This document shows positions 1-5,694 of a stretch of DNA of 6,629 bases, piece by piece (the stretch's first letter is position 1; each line of letters starts with the position of its first letter). A program made the translations under genes and the position numbers. Origin of the DNA: Gammaproteobacteria bacterium (lineage in GTDB: Bacteria > Pseudomonadota > Gammaproteobacteria > Pseudomonadales > Halieaceae); NCBI GenBank assembly GCA_002748505.1, contig PDSN01000034.1, positions 1 through 6,629 of the forward strand, given 5' to 3'. Under the pieces are notes generated by a model. That model searched no databases. It was not told the DNA's origin and saw nothing but the letters and a program-made list of their open reading frames with translations.

Positions 1-165
1 TATCCCGCCGCCTCCCCCGGCGGCTGGCATCTGCTGGGGCTTTGTCCACAGCGCATGTTCGATGCCGAGCGCGAACCGCCCATGCTGATTAAAAACGGTG
101 ACAGCGTGCGCTTTGAAGCCATTGACCGGGAGCACTTTTTTGCACTCGGAGGGCAATTGCCATGA
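1..165 (+). CDS. pxpB: 5-oxoprolinase subunit PxpB (KipI family), 3' end only
   Basis: The frame is open from the first base to a TGA at 163-165 and gives the last 54 residues of a protein that begins outside the window. The piece starts YPAASPGGWHLLG. The SPGGW-x-L-x-G block is the signature of the C-terminal part of the KipI/PxpB (AHS1, carboxyltransferase C/D subdomain) family, and the following IKNGDSVRFEAID stretch fits the family's end. PxpB works in the cytoplasm with PxpA and PxpC to hydrolyse 5-oxoproline to glutamate using ATP; in Bacillus subtilis the homologue KipI was first described as an inhibitor of the kinase KinA. The stop overlaps the pxpC start (ATGA at 162-165), and pxpB followed by pxpC is the standard order. 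The identification rests on this short C-terminus plus the unambiguous neighbour. Confidence 0.88.
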   Translation, partial: YPAASPGGWHLLGLCPQRMFDAEREPPMLIKNGDSVRFEAIDREHFFALGGQLP

Positions 166-1097
166 GCTTTGAGGTAACTCAAGCTGGGGTGATGAGCCTT
201 TTACAGGACGCGGGGCGCTACGGTCAGCATGGCCTGGGGCTCACCACTGGTGGGCCGGCGGACGCCCACGCCTATGTTCTGTGCCAGCGTTTACTCAACA
301 ATGACCACAACGCCACCGCCGTAGAAATCAGTTTTGGCGGTTTGGAATTACTGGCGCTCAACGATGCCCAAATCGCCGTAACCGGCGCGAATACCGACTT
401 ATTCATTGATGAACAGCCCGCAGACCTGTGGCGCACTCACGCCCTGAAAAAAGGCCAACGCCTGCGTTTTGGCTATGCCACACGAGGCTGTCGCAGTTAC
501 TTAGGGGTGCGCGGCGGTTTTACGGTCACTCCACAATTTAACAGTACCGCCACCGTCCTGCGCGAAGGTATTGGTGGTCTAAATGGCGGCAAATTACAAG
601 CGGGCGATCAGCTGCCTTTCACGCCCTGCCGAATAACACAGGATGTTTTTATCGCGCCAAACGATTGGCCGAACTATCCTGAGCATGTGGATTTAAGGCT
701 TATTTCCGGCTATCAATTTGAGTTTTTTACAGCCCATGAACGAGCCCGTTTTTTTAGCAGCATTTACACCATCACCGATCGCGCCGACCGCATGGGTTAC
801 TGCTTACAGGGTGCGCCGATAGCCTGTACCATTAATACCCTGTTGTCAGAGGGCATCTGCCTGGGCGCTGTACAAATTCCCGCTGATGGCCAACCCATCG
901 TATTGCTGAATGACCGCCAGACCATCGGCGGCTACCCCAAAATAGGTGCGGTGTTATCGCTGGATGTGGCAAAATTATGCCAATTACGCCCTGGCAACAC
1001 CGTTTCATTTACTGCTATTAGTCCAGAGCAAGCGCACAATGCCTTGCACCTCGCGAACGCTCACCTGCAAGGGATTGCCATAAAGGAGCTGCCATGA
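162..1097 (+). CDS. pxpC: 5-oxoprolinase subunit PxpC (KipA / biotin-dependent carboxyltransferase family)
   Basis: This 311-residue protein has the usual length and motifs of the KipA/PxpC (AHS2) family. It has LLQDAGRYG at 13-21, RSYLGVRGGF at 111-120, ADRMGYCLQG at 208-217, and the hallmark C-terminal block at about 229-261 with SEGI, AVQIPADGQPIVLLNDRQT and GGYPKI. PxpA, PxpB and PxpC form the prokaryotic ATP-dependent 5-oxoprolinase, which opens pyroglutamate to glutamate in the cytosol. The family is related to urea-amidolyase and other biotin-dependent carboxyltransferase domains, but no biotin domain is seen here. The ATG at 162 lies 9 bases after a GGAGG at 148-152 and overlaps the pxpB stop by four bases. 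The 3' end overlaps the next gene in the same way (1094-1097), so both junctions suggest translational coupling. I see no truncation or missing motif. Confidence 0.93.
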   Translation: MSFEVTQAGVMSLLQDAGRYGQHGLGLTTGGPADAHAYVLCQRLLNNDHNATAVEISFGGLELLALNDAQIAVTGANTDLFIDEQPADLWRTHALKKGQRLRFGYATRGCRSYLGVRGGFTVTPQFNSTATVLREGIGGLNGGKLQAGDQLPFTPCRITQDVFIAPNDWPNYPEHVDLRLISGYQFEFFTAHERARFFSSIYTITDRADRMGYCLQGAPIACTINTLLSEGICLGAVQIPADGQPIVLLNDRQTIGGYPKIGAVLSLDVAKLCQLRPGNTVSFTAISPEQAHNALHLANAHLQGIAIKELP

Positions 1098-1978
1098 AAA
1101 CCAATGATGCCGTTCTCAGCCAAGCCATTGAGAAACTGCTGGTATCACGGAATTTACGCCAGATGAAAACAGCACAGGCAGCACTTAAGCCGGGCTACGT
1201 GTTGCGCGCCGCCACGCTGTTGCGCGACTTGCACGGCAGTATCATTATCGGTACCGGCTTTCCCGTGAGGGATACTTTTGAAACGGATGGCCCAGTTGGC
1301 GCTATTGCCTTGTATGAAGCACTGCAAACCCTTAACGCAGATCCGTGGATAGCCTGCGGAGGTCCTTTGCTGTCTTGTCTGCAACAGAAATACCAAACCC
1401 TGCCGTTAAAGGCACGCACTCTCAAAGAAGCCCAGCAAGAGGCTCTGCGCTACGAATCCAGGTTAAGACCCCACGCCTTGATTGCCATTGAGCACCCCGG
1501 ACTGGCAAAAAACGGACGCTACTACAATATGCGCGGCGAGGATATCAGTGATCGATGCAGTATCTTCGACCCCTATCTTTCGCACCTGTCTTGCCCGACC
1601 ATCGCTATTGGCGATGGTGGTAACGAAGCGGGCATGGGCAATATCAGCAAGGCCCTGAAGCAACTTGATATTAAACCATCGCAGACAGGTTGCGATGAAT
1701 TGATCGTAGCGGATGTATCAAACTGGGCAGCTTATGGCGTGATCGGGTTTTTGGGACGCTGGGCCGGTAAAGATTTACTCGCTGCGGTGGCGCCAAGACA
1801 AATTTTAGGTTTTTTGTCGGAGCACGGCAGTGTTGATGGTGTCACCCGCCTGAACACGCTCACCGAGGACGGATTGGACGCCCAGGAAGGTATAGATCTT
1901 ATTCAAGACATACGCAGACTCTGTCACGGACAGGCGCAAAGTATTTACAGCAATCCGGCATTTGGGGGCATTCTATGA
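1094..1978 (+). CDS. DUF4392 protein, putative D-glutamate cyclase
   Basis: The 294-residue product is one DUF4392 domain, matching the C-terminal half of mammalian DGLUCY, the mitochondrial enzyme that converts D-glutamate to 5-oxo-D-proline. Visible family motifs are GTGFPV (53-58), ETDGPVGA (63-70), the IEHPG...GRYYNMRGEDI region (about 132-151), the glycine-rich GDGGNEAGMGNI (173-184) and SNWAAYG (209-215). No signal peptide or membrane segment is seen, so it should be cytosolic. DGLUCY also carries an N-terminal DUF1445 domain, which is absent here; a separate DUF1445 gene could lie upstream of the window. The ATG at 1094 follows an AAGGAG at 1083-1088 and overlaps pxpC by ATGA. Both ends are coupled to neighbours acting on 5-oxoproline and D-amino acids, which supports D-glutamate as substrate. 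The family call is firm; the reaction is inferred from the mammalian enzyme and context. Confidence 0.85.
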   Translation: MKTNDAVLSQAIEKLLVSRNLRQMKTAQAALKPGYVLRAATLLRDLHGSIIIGTGFPVRDTFETDGPVGAIALYEALQTLNADPWIACGGPLLSCLQQKYQTLPLKARTLKEAQQEALRYESRLRPHALIAIEHPGLAKNGRYYNMRGEDISDRCSIFDPYLSHLSCPTIAIGDGGNEAGMGNISKALKQLDIKPSQTGCDELIVADVSNWAAYGVIGFLGRWAGKDLLAAVAPRQILGFLSEHGSVDGVTRLNTLTEDGLDAQEGIDLIQDIRRLCHGQAQSIYSNPAFGGIL

Positions 1979-2832
1979 GCATTGTCTACTTAAACGGCGA
2001 CTACCTGCCCATGAGTGAAGCGCGTATTTCTCCCATGGATCGAGGGTTTTTATTCGGTGACGGCATCTACGAAGTAATTCCCAGCTACGACGGTTGTCTG
2101 GTGGGTTTTGTGCCACATATGGAAAGAATGCAGGCTGGCCTCTCCGCGATTGGCATCAACTACAGAATCGACCACCAGCAGTGGCGCGATATCGCCAACG
2201 CACTGATAGAAAAAAACGGTGGCGGTAATTTAGCGCTGTATTTTCACATCAGCCGAGGCGCCGACACGCGCCGCAACCACGCTTTCCCCGAGGGCGTTGA
2301 ACCCACTTGTTACGCCTACGCCTTTGAGATTCCCGCGGAACCAGTAGCCGATCGCAAGGCCTGCAAACCCTATACTGTGGTCAGCACGGAAGACAGACGC
2401 TGGCGCAATTGCCATATCAAATCCACCGCATTGCTGGGTAATGTATTGCACTACCAATACGGTGCGCGTGGAGGCCACGGCGAGACGATACTGTACAACA
2501 GTGCCAATGAAATCACCGAGGCCAGTGCCTCGAACGTGTTTGCGGTAATCGATAACACCATTTACACACCGCCTCAGGATCACCAGATTCTACCGGGGAT
2601 TACACGCAATATACTGTTAGACGCACTGCGTAAACACAGCGACTGGCAAGTCGAGGAAGCAATTATTACCCTGGATGATTTAAAACGTGCCAGCGAAATC
2701 TGGCTGACCAGCTCTACCAAGGAAGTCGCCCCGGTGGTTGAACTCGACGGCGCGCCGGTAGGCGATGGCAAAGTCGGCGAACTGTGGGAACAGGTGCAGC
2801 GTTTGTTCAGCCAATACAAATACGACTACTGA
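1975..2832 (+). CDS. dat: D-amino-acid transaminase (D-alanine aminotransferase), PLP fold type IV
   Basis: The product is 285 residues, typical for class IV (branched-chain/D-amino-acid) aminotransferases. FLFGDGIYEVI is at 26-35 and CHIKSTALLGN at 146-156, with K149 as the expected pyridoxal-phosphate lysine. TEASASNVF at 181-189 carries the cofactor-contacting glutamate (E182), and LPGITRN is at 206-212. Residues Y32 and R100-N-H102 match the tyrosine and RNH carboxylate-binding residues of Bacillus D-amino-acid aminotransferase, which favours D-amino acids over branched-chain substrates. The expected reaction is D-alanine + 2-oxoglutarate to pyruvate + D-glutamate, reversible and cytosolic. 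The ATG overlaps the DUF4392 stop (1975-1978) and a GGGGG at 1964-1968 gives a modest ribosome site. The TGA shares its last base with the alr start. An aminodeoxychorismate lyase or IlvE role is less likely given the RNH motif and the racemase neighbour. Confidence 0.9.
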   Translation: MSIVYLNGDYLPMSEARISPMDRGFLFGDGIYEVIPSYDGCLVGFVPHMERMQAGLSAIGINYRIDHQQWRDIANALIEKNGGGNLALYFHISRGADTRRNHAFPEGVEPTCYAYAFEIPAEPVADRKACKPYTVVSTEDRRWRNCHIKSTALLGNVLHYQYGARGGHGETILYNSANEITEASASNVFAVIDNTIYTPPQDHQILPGITRNILLDALRKHSDWQVEEAIITLDDLKRASEIWLTSSTKEVAPVVELDGAPVGDGKVGELWEQVQRLFSQYKYDY

Positions 2833-3923
2833 TGCGCGCAACGCAGGCTCTGATTGATTTAAGCGCAATCAAACACAATTTGCGCCACGCTAAAAACCTC
2901 GCTCCCAAAGCGCGGTGCGTGGCGGTTGTCAAAGCCGACGCCTACGGCCACGGCGCTATCCCCGTCGCCAGGGCTATCGCCGATGACTGCGATGCGCTGG
3001 CCGTTGCCTGTCTGGAAGAGGCGCTGGAACTTCGCGAAAGCGATATCACTGCGCCGATATTGGTACTTGAGGGTGTGTGCCACCAGGAATCGCTGCAAAC
3101 AGCAGTAAAACACCAGCTGTGGTTGATGATTCACAGCGAAGCGCAATTAAGCGCACTGGAAAACAGCCGGATAAATGCGCCGCTGAATTGCTGGGTAAAA
3201 ATCGACTCAGGGATGCATCGCCTGGGTTTTCCACCCGCTGATATCACCGATATCATAACGCGCCTGCAGCACTGCGTTAACTGCAAAGACATCACTCTGG
3301 CAACACATTTTGCCAGTGCGGACGAACCCGAACTGGCGCAAACTGATCGGCAAATCGAACTGTTTGAGCAAACGACGGCCCCATTTGCACTGGCGCGCAG
3401 CGCCGCCAATTCCGCTGGTGTGCTGGCTTTTCCACGCGCCCACTACGAATGGATTCGCCCCGGTTACATGCTGTACGGCAATTCGCCCTTTGCACAAGAC
3501 ATCGACACCGCTCGCGCCCTGTGTCCCGCTATGTATTTTCAATGTGAAGTGATCGCCCTGCACCGCGTGGTCAGGGGTGAGACAGTAGGCTATAGCGGCA
3601 CCTGGCAGGCACAGCGAGACAGCCTTATTGCCACCTTGAATGCAGGCTATGCCGATGGCTATCCGCGCGCCGCTGAAAACGGCGCGCCGGTACTCATCCA
3701 CGGTCAACGCGCACCGCTTGCCGGCAGGGTGTCAATGGACATGATTACAGTGGATGTCAGCGATATAGCCAACGTCAAACCGGGTGATAGTGCGGTGCTT
3801 TGGGGCAAGCAAGACCGAGCAGTGCTCAGCGCTGACGAGGTTGCACAGCACGCCAACACCATTGGCTATGAACTCACGACACGAATGCCACCGCGCACAC
3901 CCAGGCGTTATATCAACCCCTGA
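2832..3923 (+). CDS. alr: Alanine racemase (PLP fold type III)
   Basis: I place the start at the ATG of a TGATG overlap with the dat stop, giving 363 residues, the normal length. The frame stays open to another ATG at 2784, but those 16 extra residues lie inside dat and resemble nothing in the family. The pyridoxal-phosphate lysine is K34 in VVKADAYGHG (32-41), the second catalytic base is Y254 in GYSGTW (253-258), and WVKIDSGMHRLGF (121-133), IRPGYMLYG (208-216) and GRVSMDM (298-304) are all present. The enzyme interconverts L- and D-alanine in the cytosol, supplying D-Ala for the cell wall or recovering it as L-Ala. No clear Shine-Dalgarno sequence precedes the start, so translation probably depends on ribosomes finishing dat. 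Sitting at the end of a D-amino-acid/5-oxoproline operon, it may be a catabolic or second racemase; broader specificity cannot be judged from sequence. Confidence 0.93.
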   Translation: MRATQALIDLSAIKHNLRHAKNLAPKARCVAVVKADAYGHGAIPVARAIADDCDALAVACLEEALELRESDITAPILVLEGVCHQESLQTAVKHQLWLMIHSEAQLSALENSRINAPLNCWVKIDSGMHRLGFPPADITDIITRLQHCVNCKDITLATHFASADEPELAQTDRQIELFEQTTAPFALARSAANSAGVLAFPRAHYEWIRPGYMLYGNSPFAQDIDTARALCPAMYFQCEVIALHRVVRGETVGYSGTWQAQRDSLIATLNAGYADGYPRAAENGAPVLIHGQRAPLAGRVSMDMITVDVSDIANVKPGDSAVLWGKQDRAVLSADEVAQHANTIGYELTTRMPPRTPRRYINP

Positions 3924-3957
3924 GCGTGCGCTGTTTTACAAGTGAGTTTTGAGAGTT

Positions 3958-4260
3958 TTAGTTACGAGGCTCAGGACTTTCACTCTCCCCCACTGGCTCT
4001 GGCGCACAAACCAGACCCTCGCCATCCGCCTCGTTGAGTGGCTGTATGCAGCGACCAACCATTGTGCCACCGTGCGACGTGGTTACTTCACAGGGATCAC
4101 CCAAAAGACGATCTTTACAGGCCTCAACAGCTTCGGTTGGCGGGCCAGAATGCTGGTCGGCGCCCATCCCCGGGGGATTGGCGAGAGCCGTTTGCACAAA
4201 TAACAGAGAACCGACAGCCAACACCTGGGAAACACGTTTAACAAAAATTTGCATAGACAT
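3958..4260 (-). CDS. Small exported cysteine-rich protein of unknown function
   Basis: This 100-residue protein begins with a good Sec signal peptide: basic K8/R9, a hydrophobic core at about 13-23 and an ALA cleavage site at 25-27, leaving a mature chain of about 73 residues. The mature part has cysteines at 48, 57, 71 and 85, enough for two disulfides, in the pattern PPTEAVEAC...GDPC...GRC...LVC. From memory this resembles a common but uncharacterised proteobacterial secreted motif (PP-x-EA-x-x-AC ... GD-x-C ... G-x-C ... C), but I cannot name a family. The mature part is acidic and ends in a Glu/Pro/Ser-rich tail. The ATG at 4260 is preceded, on the minus strand, by AAGGAG at 4272-4267, six bases away, which makes it a convincing real gene. 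It is convergent with alr, 34 bases apart. A periplasmic or secreted location is inferred; the function is unknown. Confidence 0.75.
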   Translation of the reverse strand: MSMQIFVKRVSQVLAVGSLLFVQTALANPPGMGADQHSGPPTEAVEACKDRLLGDPCEVTTSHGGTMVGRCIQPLNEADGEGLVCAPEPVGESESPEPRN

Positions 4261-4264
4261 AATC

Positions 4265-4293
4265 CTCTCCTTTTTTTTCCGAACACCGGAGAG
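4265..4293 (-). promoter_or_regulatory. Leader inverted repeat that could mask the ribosome site of the small exported protein
   Basis: On the minus strand CTCTCC (4293-4288) is exactly complementary to GGAGAG (4270-4265), which contains the Shine-Dalgarno core of the gene starting at 4260. The 17-base loop includes an A8 tract. A small alternative hairpin, CCG with CGG around GTGTT, would use two of the same bases and free the ribosome site. The complementarity is seen directly; a regulatory role is inference, since a 6-bp repeat can arise by chance from a purine-rich ribosome site. Confidence 0.35.
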
Positions 4294-4403
4294 TTCATAC
4301 TGGCAAAAAACAGCGCTGAATACCCGTTTTTATCGCGGTATAAATCAGTGCGTAAAATGCAATATAATCCCCAGAACTTCCCGCGAATAAGACTGTCTTC
4401 TGC

Positions 4404-4416
4404 ACAAATTATTTGT
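4404..4416. repeat. Operator-like palindrome ACAAAT-T-ATTTGT
   Basis: A perfect 6-bp inverted repeat around one central base lies about 145-155 bases upstream of the small exported-protein start. Its length and symmetry would suit a dimeric regulator, but AT-rich DNA yields such palindromes by chance and I do not recognise it as a known operator. The role is unknown. Confidence 0.3.
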
Positions 4417-4561
4417 ATGTTTTCAGCGAATTTTCGTTTTTTTCTAGGTGGAAAAGGCAAGGTCGACCCCGAAAAGGAAAGATGGTTCGCCTACAGCCTG
4501 TATTGCTTATTTACGTAACTTTTTAATACCAGGAACGTAATATAGCGATAAGATCTGCAGC

Positions 4562-5164
4562 CTATTGGACGTCAGTGACAATAATGCCTTGAATTAAGGC
4601 AAATTCTGTAAATGCCTCTCGGTAACACTCTGGCAAAACAATGTGTGCAGACACGACTTGCGCGTAGCTCACATTTTCTAAAACCCCGTCGTGCTGGGTG
4701 AGCCAGTGACGCAATATTTGCTCTTTGGAGAACTCCAAGCTCACACTCAACGACAGCTTAACTGCGACCTGCTGCCGCGGTGTTTTATCCAGCACCGCTT
4801 GCGCACTGGCGCTGTAAGCACGCACCAGCCCGCCCGCGCCCAGTTTCACCCCGCCAAAATAGCGAATCACCACAATGCCCACATCGCCCATGCCGGAGTG
4901 CTGCAAGACATTTAAAATCGGCTTTCCCGCTGTGCCCGATGGCTCGCCATCATCACTCATACCCGCGTTAGATGCAGCTGCGGGGTCACCGAGTAAATAG
5001 GCCCAGCAATGGTGGCGCGCATCGGAAAATTCGGTTTTTTGTCGCCCGACAAACAGTAAAAACTCTGCGCGGCTTTGACAGGGAACTAACCGTGCAATAA
5101 AGCGACTTTTTTTTATAACCAGTTCCGCCTCGGCTGTTTTTGCGGGTACGGCGTAATCAGGCAT
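4562..5164 (-). CDS. yigZ: YigZ / IMPACT family protein
   Basis: I choose the ATG at 5164, giving 200 residues close to E. coli YigZ. The frame is open further upstream to 5278, but those 38 residues overlap the DUF501 gene and look non-family. The N-terminal UPF0029/IMPACT domain (about 16-125) shows ARHHCWAYLLGD (49-60), SDDGEPSGTAGKPIL (70-84), RYFGGVKLGAGGLVRAYS (101-118), all hallmarks. A C-terminal ferredoxin-like DUF1949 domain (about 138-193) follows. The eukaryotic IMPACT homologue regulates the kinase GCN2, but the bacterial role is not firmly established; a role linked to translation or nucleic acid binding has been suggested. The start overlaps the DUF501 stop by eight bases (ATGCCTGA, 5164-5157) with little Shine-Dalgarno signal, so translation is probably coupled. 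It is the last gene of the minus-strand block. Confidence 0.92.
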   Translation of the reverse strand: MPDYAVPAKTAEAELVIKKSRFIARLVPCQSRAEFLLFVGRQKTEFSDARHHCWAYLLGDPAAASNAGMSDDGEPSGTAGKPILNVLQHSGMGDVGIVVIRYFGGVKLGAGGLVRAYSASAQAVLDKTPRQQVAVKLSLSVSLEFSKEQILRHWLTQHDGVLENVSYAQVVSAHIVLPECYREAFTEFALIQGIIVTDVQ

Positions 5165-5651
5165 GGAAATTCTGGCGCCAGTGCTCGTCGAGTAAACGCC
5201 CCACGGTATTGGGCACCACCAGATGCGCCCCATACCAGGTGTGCAGGCAGCGAATGCGGGTAAAGTTTTCAATACCACCGATACCGCGCTTGTTAAACAG
5301 TGCTAAAAAGCCCAACGCTGCCAGTTGTCTTTTTTCCGCCTCGCTCATGTATTGTTCGCGCAGCGCAATGTAGGCGCAATGATCGACCCGCATCTGCTTT
5401 TGCAGCGCTTTGTCGTTGTCGATACGCTGTTGCAAAGTGTGAATCAAACCCCGTGCTTCGACTTGATCGATGCGGTAGTTCAAGTCCTTGTCCACCAGCC
5501 AGAACAGGGTAGGAAAAGGTTTTTTGTCCACCAGGGGCGCAACGCGAATGACCACGGGACGCTGCTGCTCATCCACTACGCTGACAGCCCGCAAACCCCG
5601 CGGCTCGCGCCCCAGCAGATCCGCCACCTGGTCTTGCAATGCCTGCGTCAC
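5157..5651 (-). CDS. DUF501 family protein
   Basis: The protein matches the DUF501 family: LGREPRG (13-19), PFPTLFWL (45-52), KRGIGGI (121-127), RIRCLHTWYGAHL (132-144) and NTVGRLL (148-154), numbered from the chosen start. The KRGIGGI and CLH-x-WY-x-HL blocks are the strongest family marks. The function is unknown; in Actinobacteria the family is often near ppx and eno, and the conserved His/Cys residues suggest an enzyme, but that is speculation. I prefer the GTG at 5651 (164 residues) because AGGGAG sits six bases upstream and homology begins right after it. The frame is also open to a TTG at 5705 (182 residues), which would overlap the GNAT gene by 11 bases but lacks a good ribosome site. 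The stop overlaps the yigZ start by eight bases. Confidence 0.85.
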   Translation of the reverse strand: MTQALQDQVADLLGREPRGLRAVSVVDEQQRPVVIRVAPLVDKKPFPTLFWLVDKDLNYRIDQVEARGLIHTLQQRIDNDKALQKQMRVDHCAYIALREQYMSEAEKRQLAALGFLALFNKRGIGGIENFTRIRCLHTWYGAHLVVPNTVGRLLDEHWRQNFHA

Positions 5652-5657
5652 CGCCAG

Positions 5658-5663
5658 CTCCCT
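5658..5663 (-). promoter_or_regulatory. Shine-Dalgarno sequence deciding the DUF501 start
   Basis: AGGGAG on the minus strand lies six bases before a GTG at 5651-5649, near-ideal spacing. The competing upstream TTG at 5705-5703 is preceded by GGTGGTAAAAAACC, with no purine-rich site at suitable distance. This favours the shorter protein. Confidence 0.55.
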
Positions 5664-5694
5664 GACAACAAACTCTCGCCCAAACGGGATCTGC

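Larger units (their letters stand above)
4261..4561. other. Intergenic spacer, AT-rich, no convincing gene
   Basis: This 301-base stretch separates the yigZ stop from the small exported-protein gene, both on the minus strand, so it should hold the latter's promoter and any terminator of the yigZ operon. It visibly contains the palindrome ACAAATTATTTGT (4404-4416), the dyad TACAGCCTGTA (4492-4502), GGTCGACC (4461-4468), two GAAAAGG copies starting 20 bases apart (4451 and 4471), and TTACGT/ACGTAA arms (4511-4516, 4535-4540) with an 18-base loop. A TATAAT at 4363-4368 on the plus strand lacks a good -35 box. I found no GC-rich hairpin followed by a T tract on either strand. Short open frames here overlap each other on both strands and show no domain or good ribosome site. 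Confidence 0.6.

Noticed and set aside
2784..2831. N-terminal extension of alr by 16 residues to an upstream ATG
   Set aside because: It lies wholly inside dat, resembles no racemase N-terminus, and the TGATG overlap at 2830-2834 gives the expected start.
1975..2832. Branched-chain aminotransferase (IlvE) or aminodeoxychorismate lyase (PabC)
   Set aside because: The Y32 and R100-N-H102 residues match D-amino-acid aminotransferase, and the adjacent alr and D-Glu genes fit that role better.
3924..3933. AGCG-TG-CGCT after the alr stop as a terminator hairpin
   Set aside because: The loop would be only two bases and the stem four base pairs, with only a short T run nearby.
4363..4368. Perfect TATAAT on the plus strand
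   Set aside because: No -35 box at suitable spacing and no plus-strand gene follows; the region is AT-rich.
4034..4518. Plus-strand frames across the small exported-protein gene and the spacer (4034-4390, 4249-4518) and a minus-strand frame at 4083-4460
   Set aside because: They overlap one another in different frames, lack ribosome sites and recognisable motifs, and conflict with the convincing signal-peptide gene at 3958-4260.
4511..4540. TTACGT/ACGTAA arms as terminator of the yigZ operon
   Set aside because: The stem is only 6 bp and AT-rich, the loop is 18 bases, and no T tract follows on the minus strand.
5165..5278. N-terminal extension of yigZ by 38 residues
   Set aside because: It is the DUF501 coding sequence read in another frame. 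Family homology begins at the Met at 5164.
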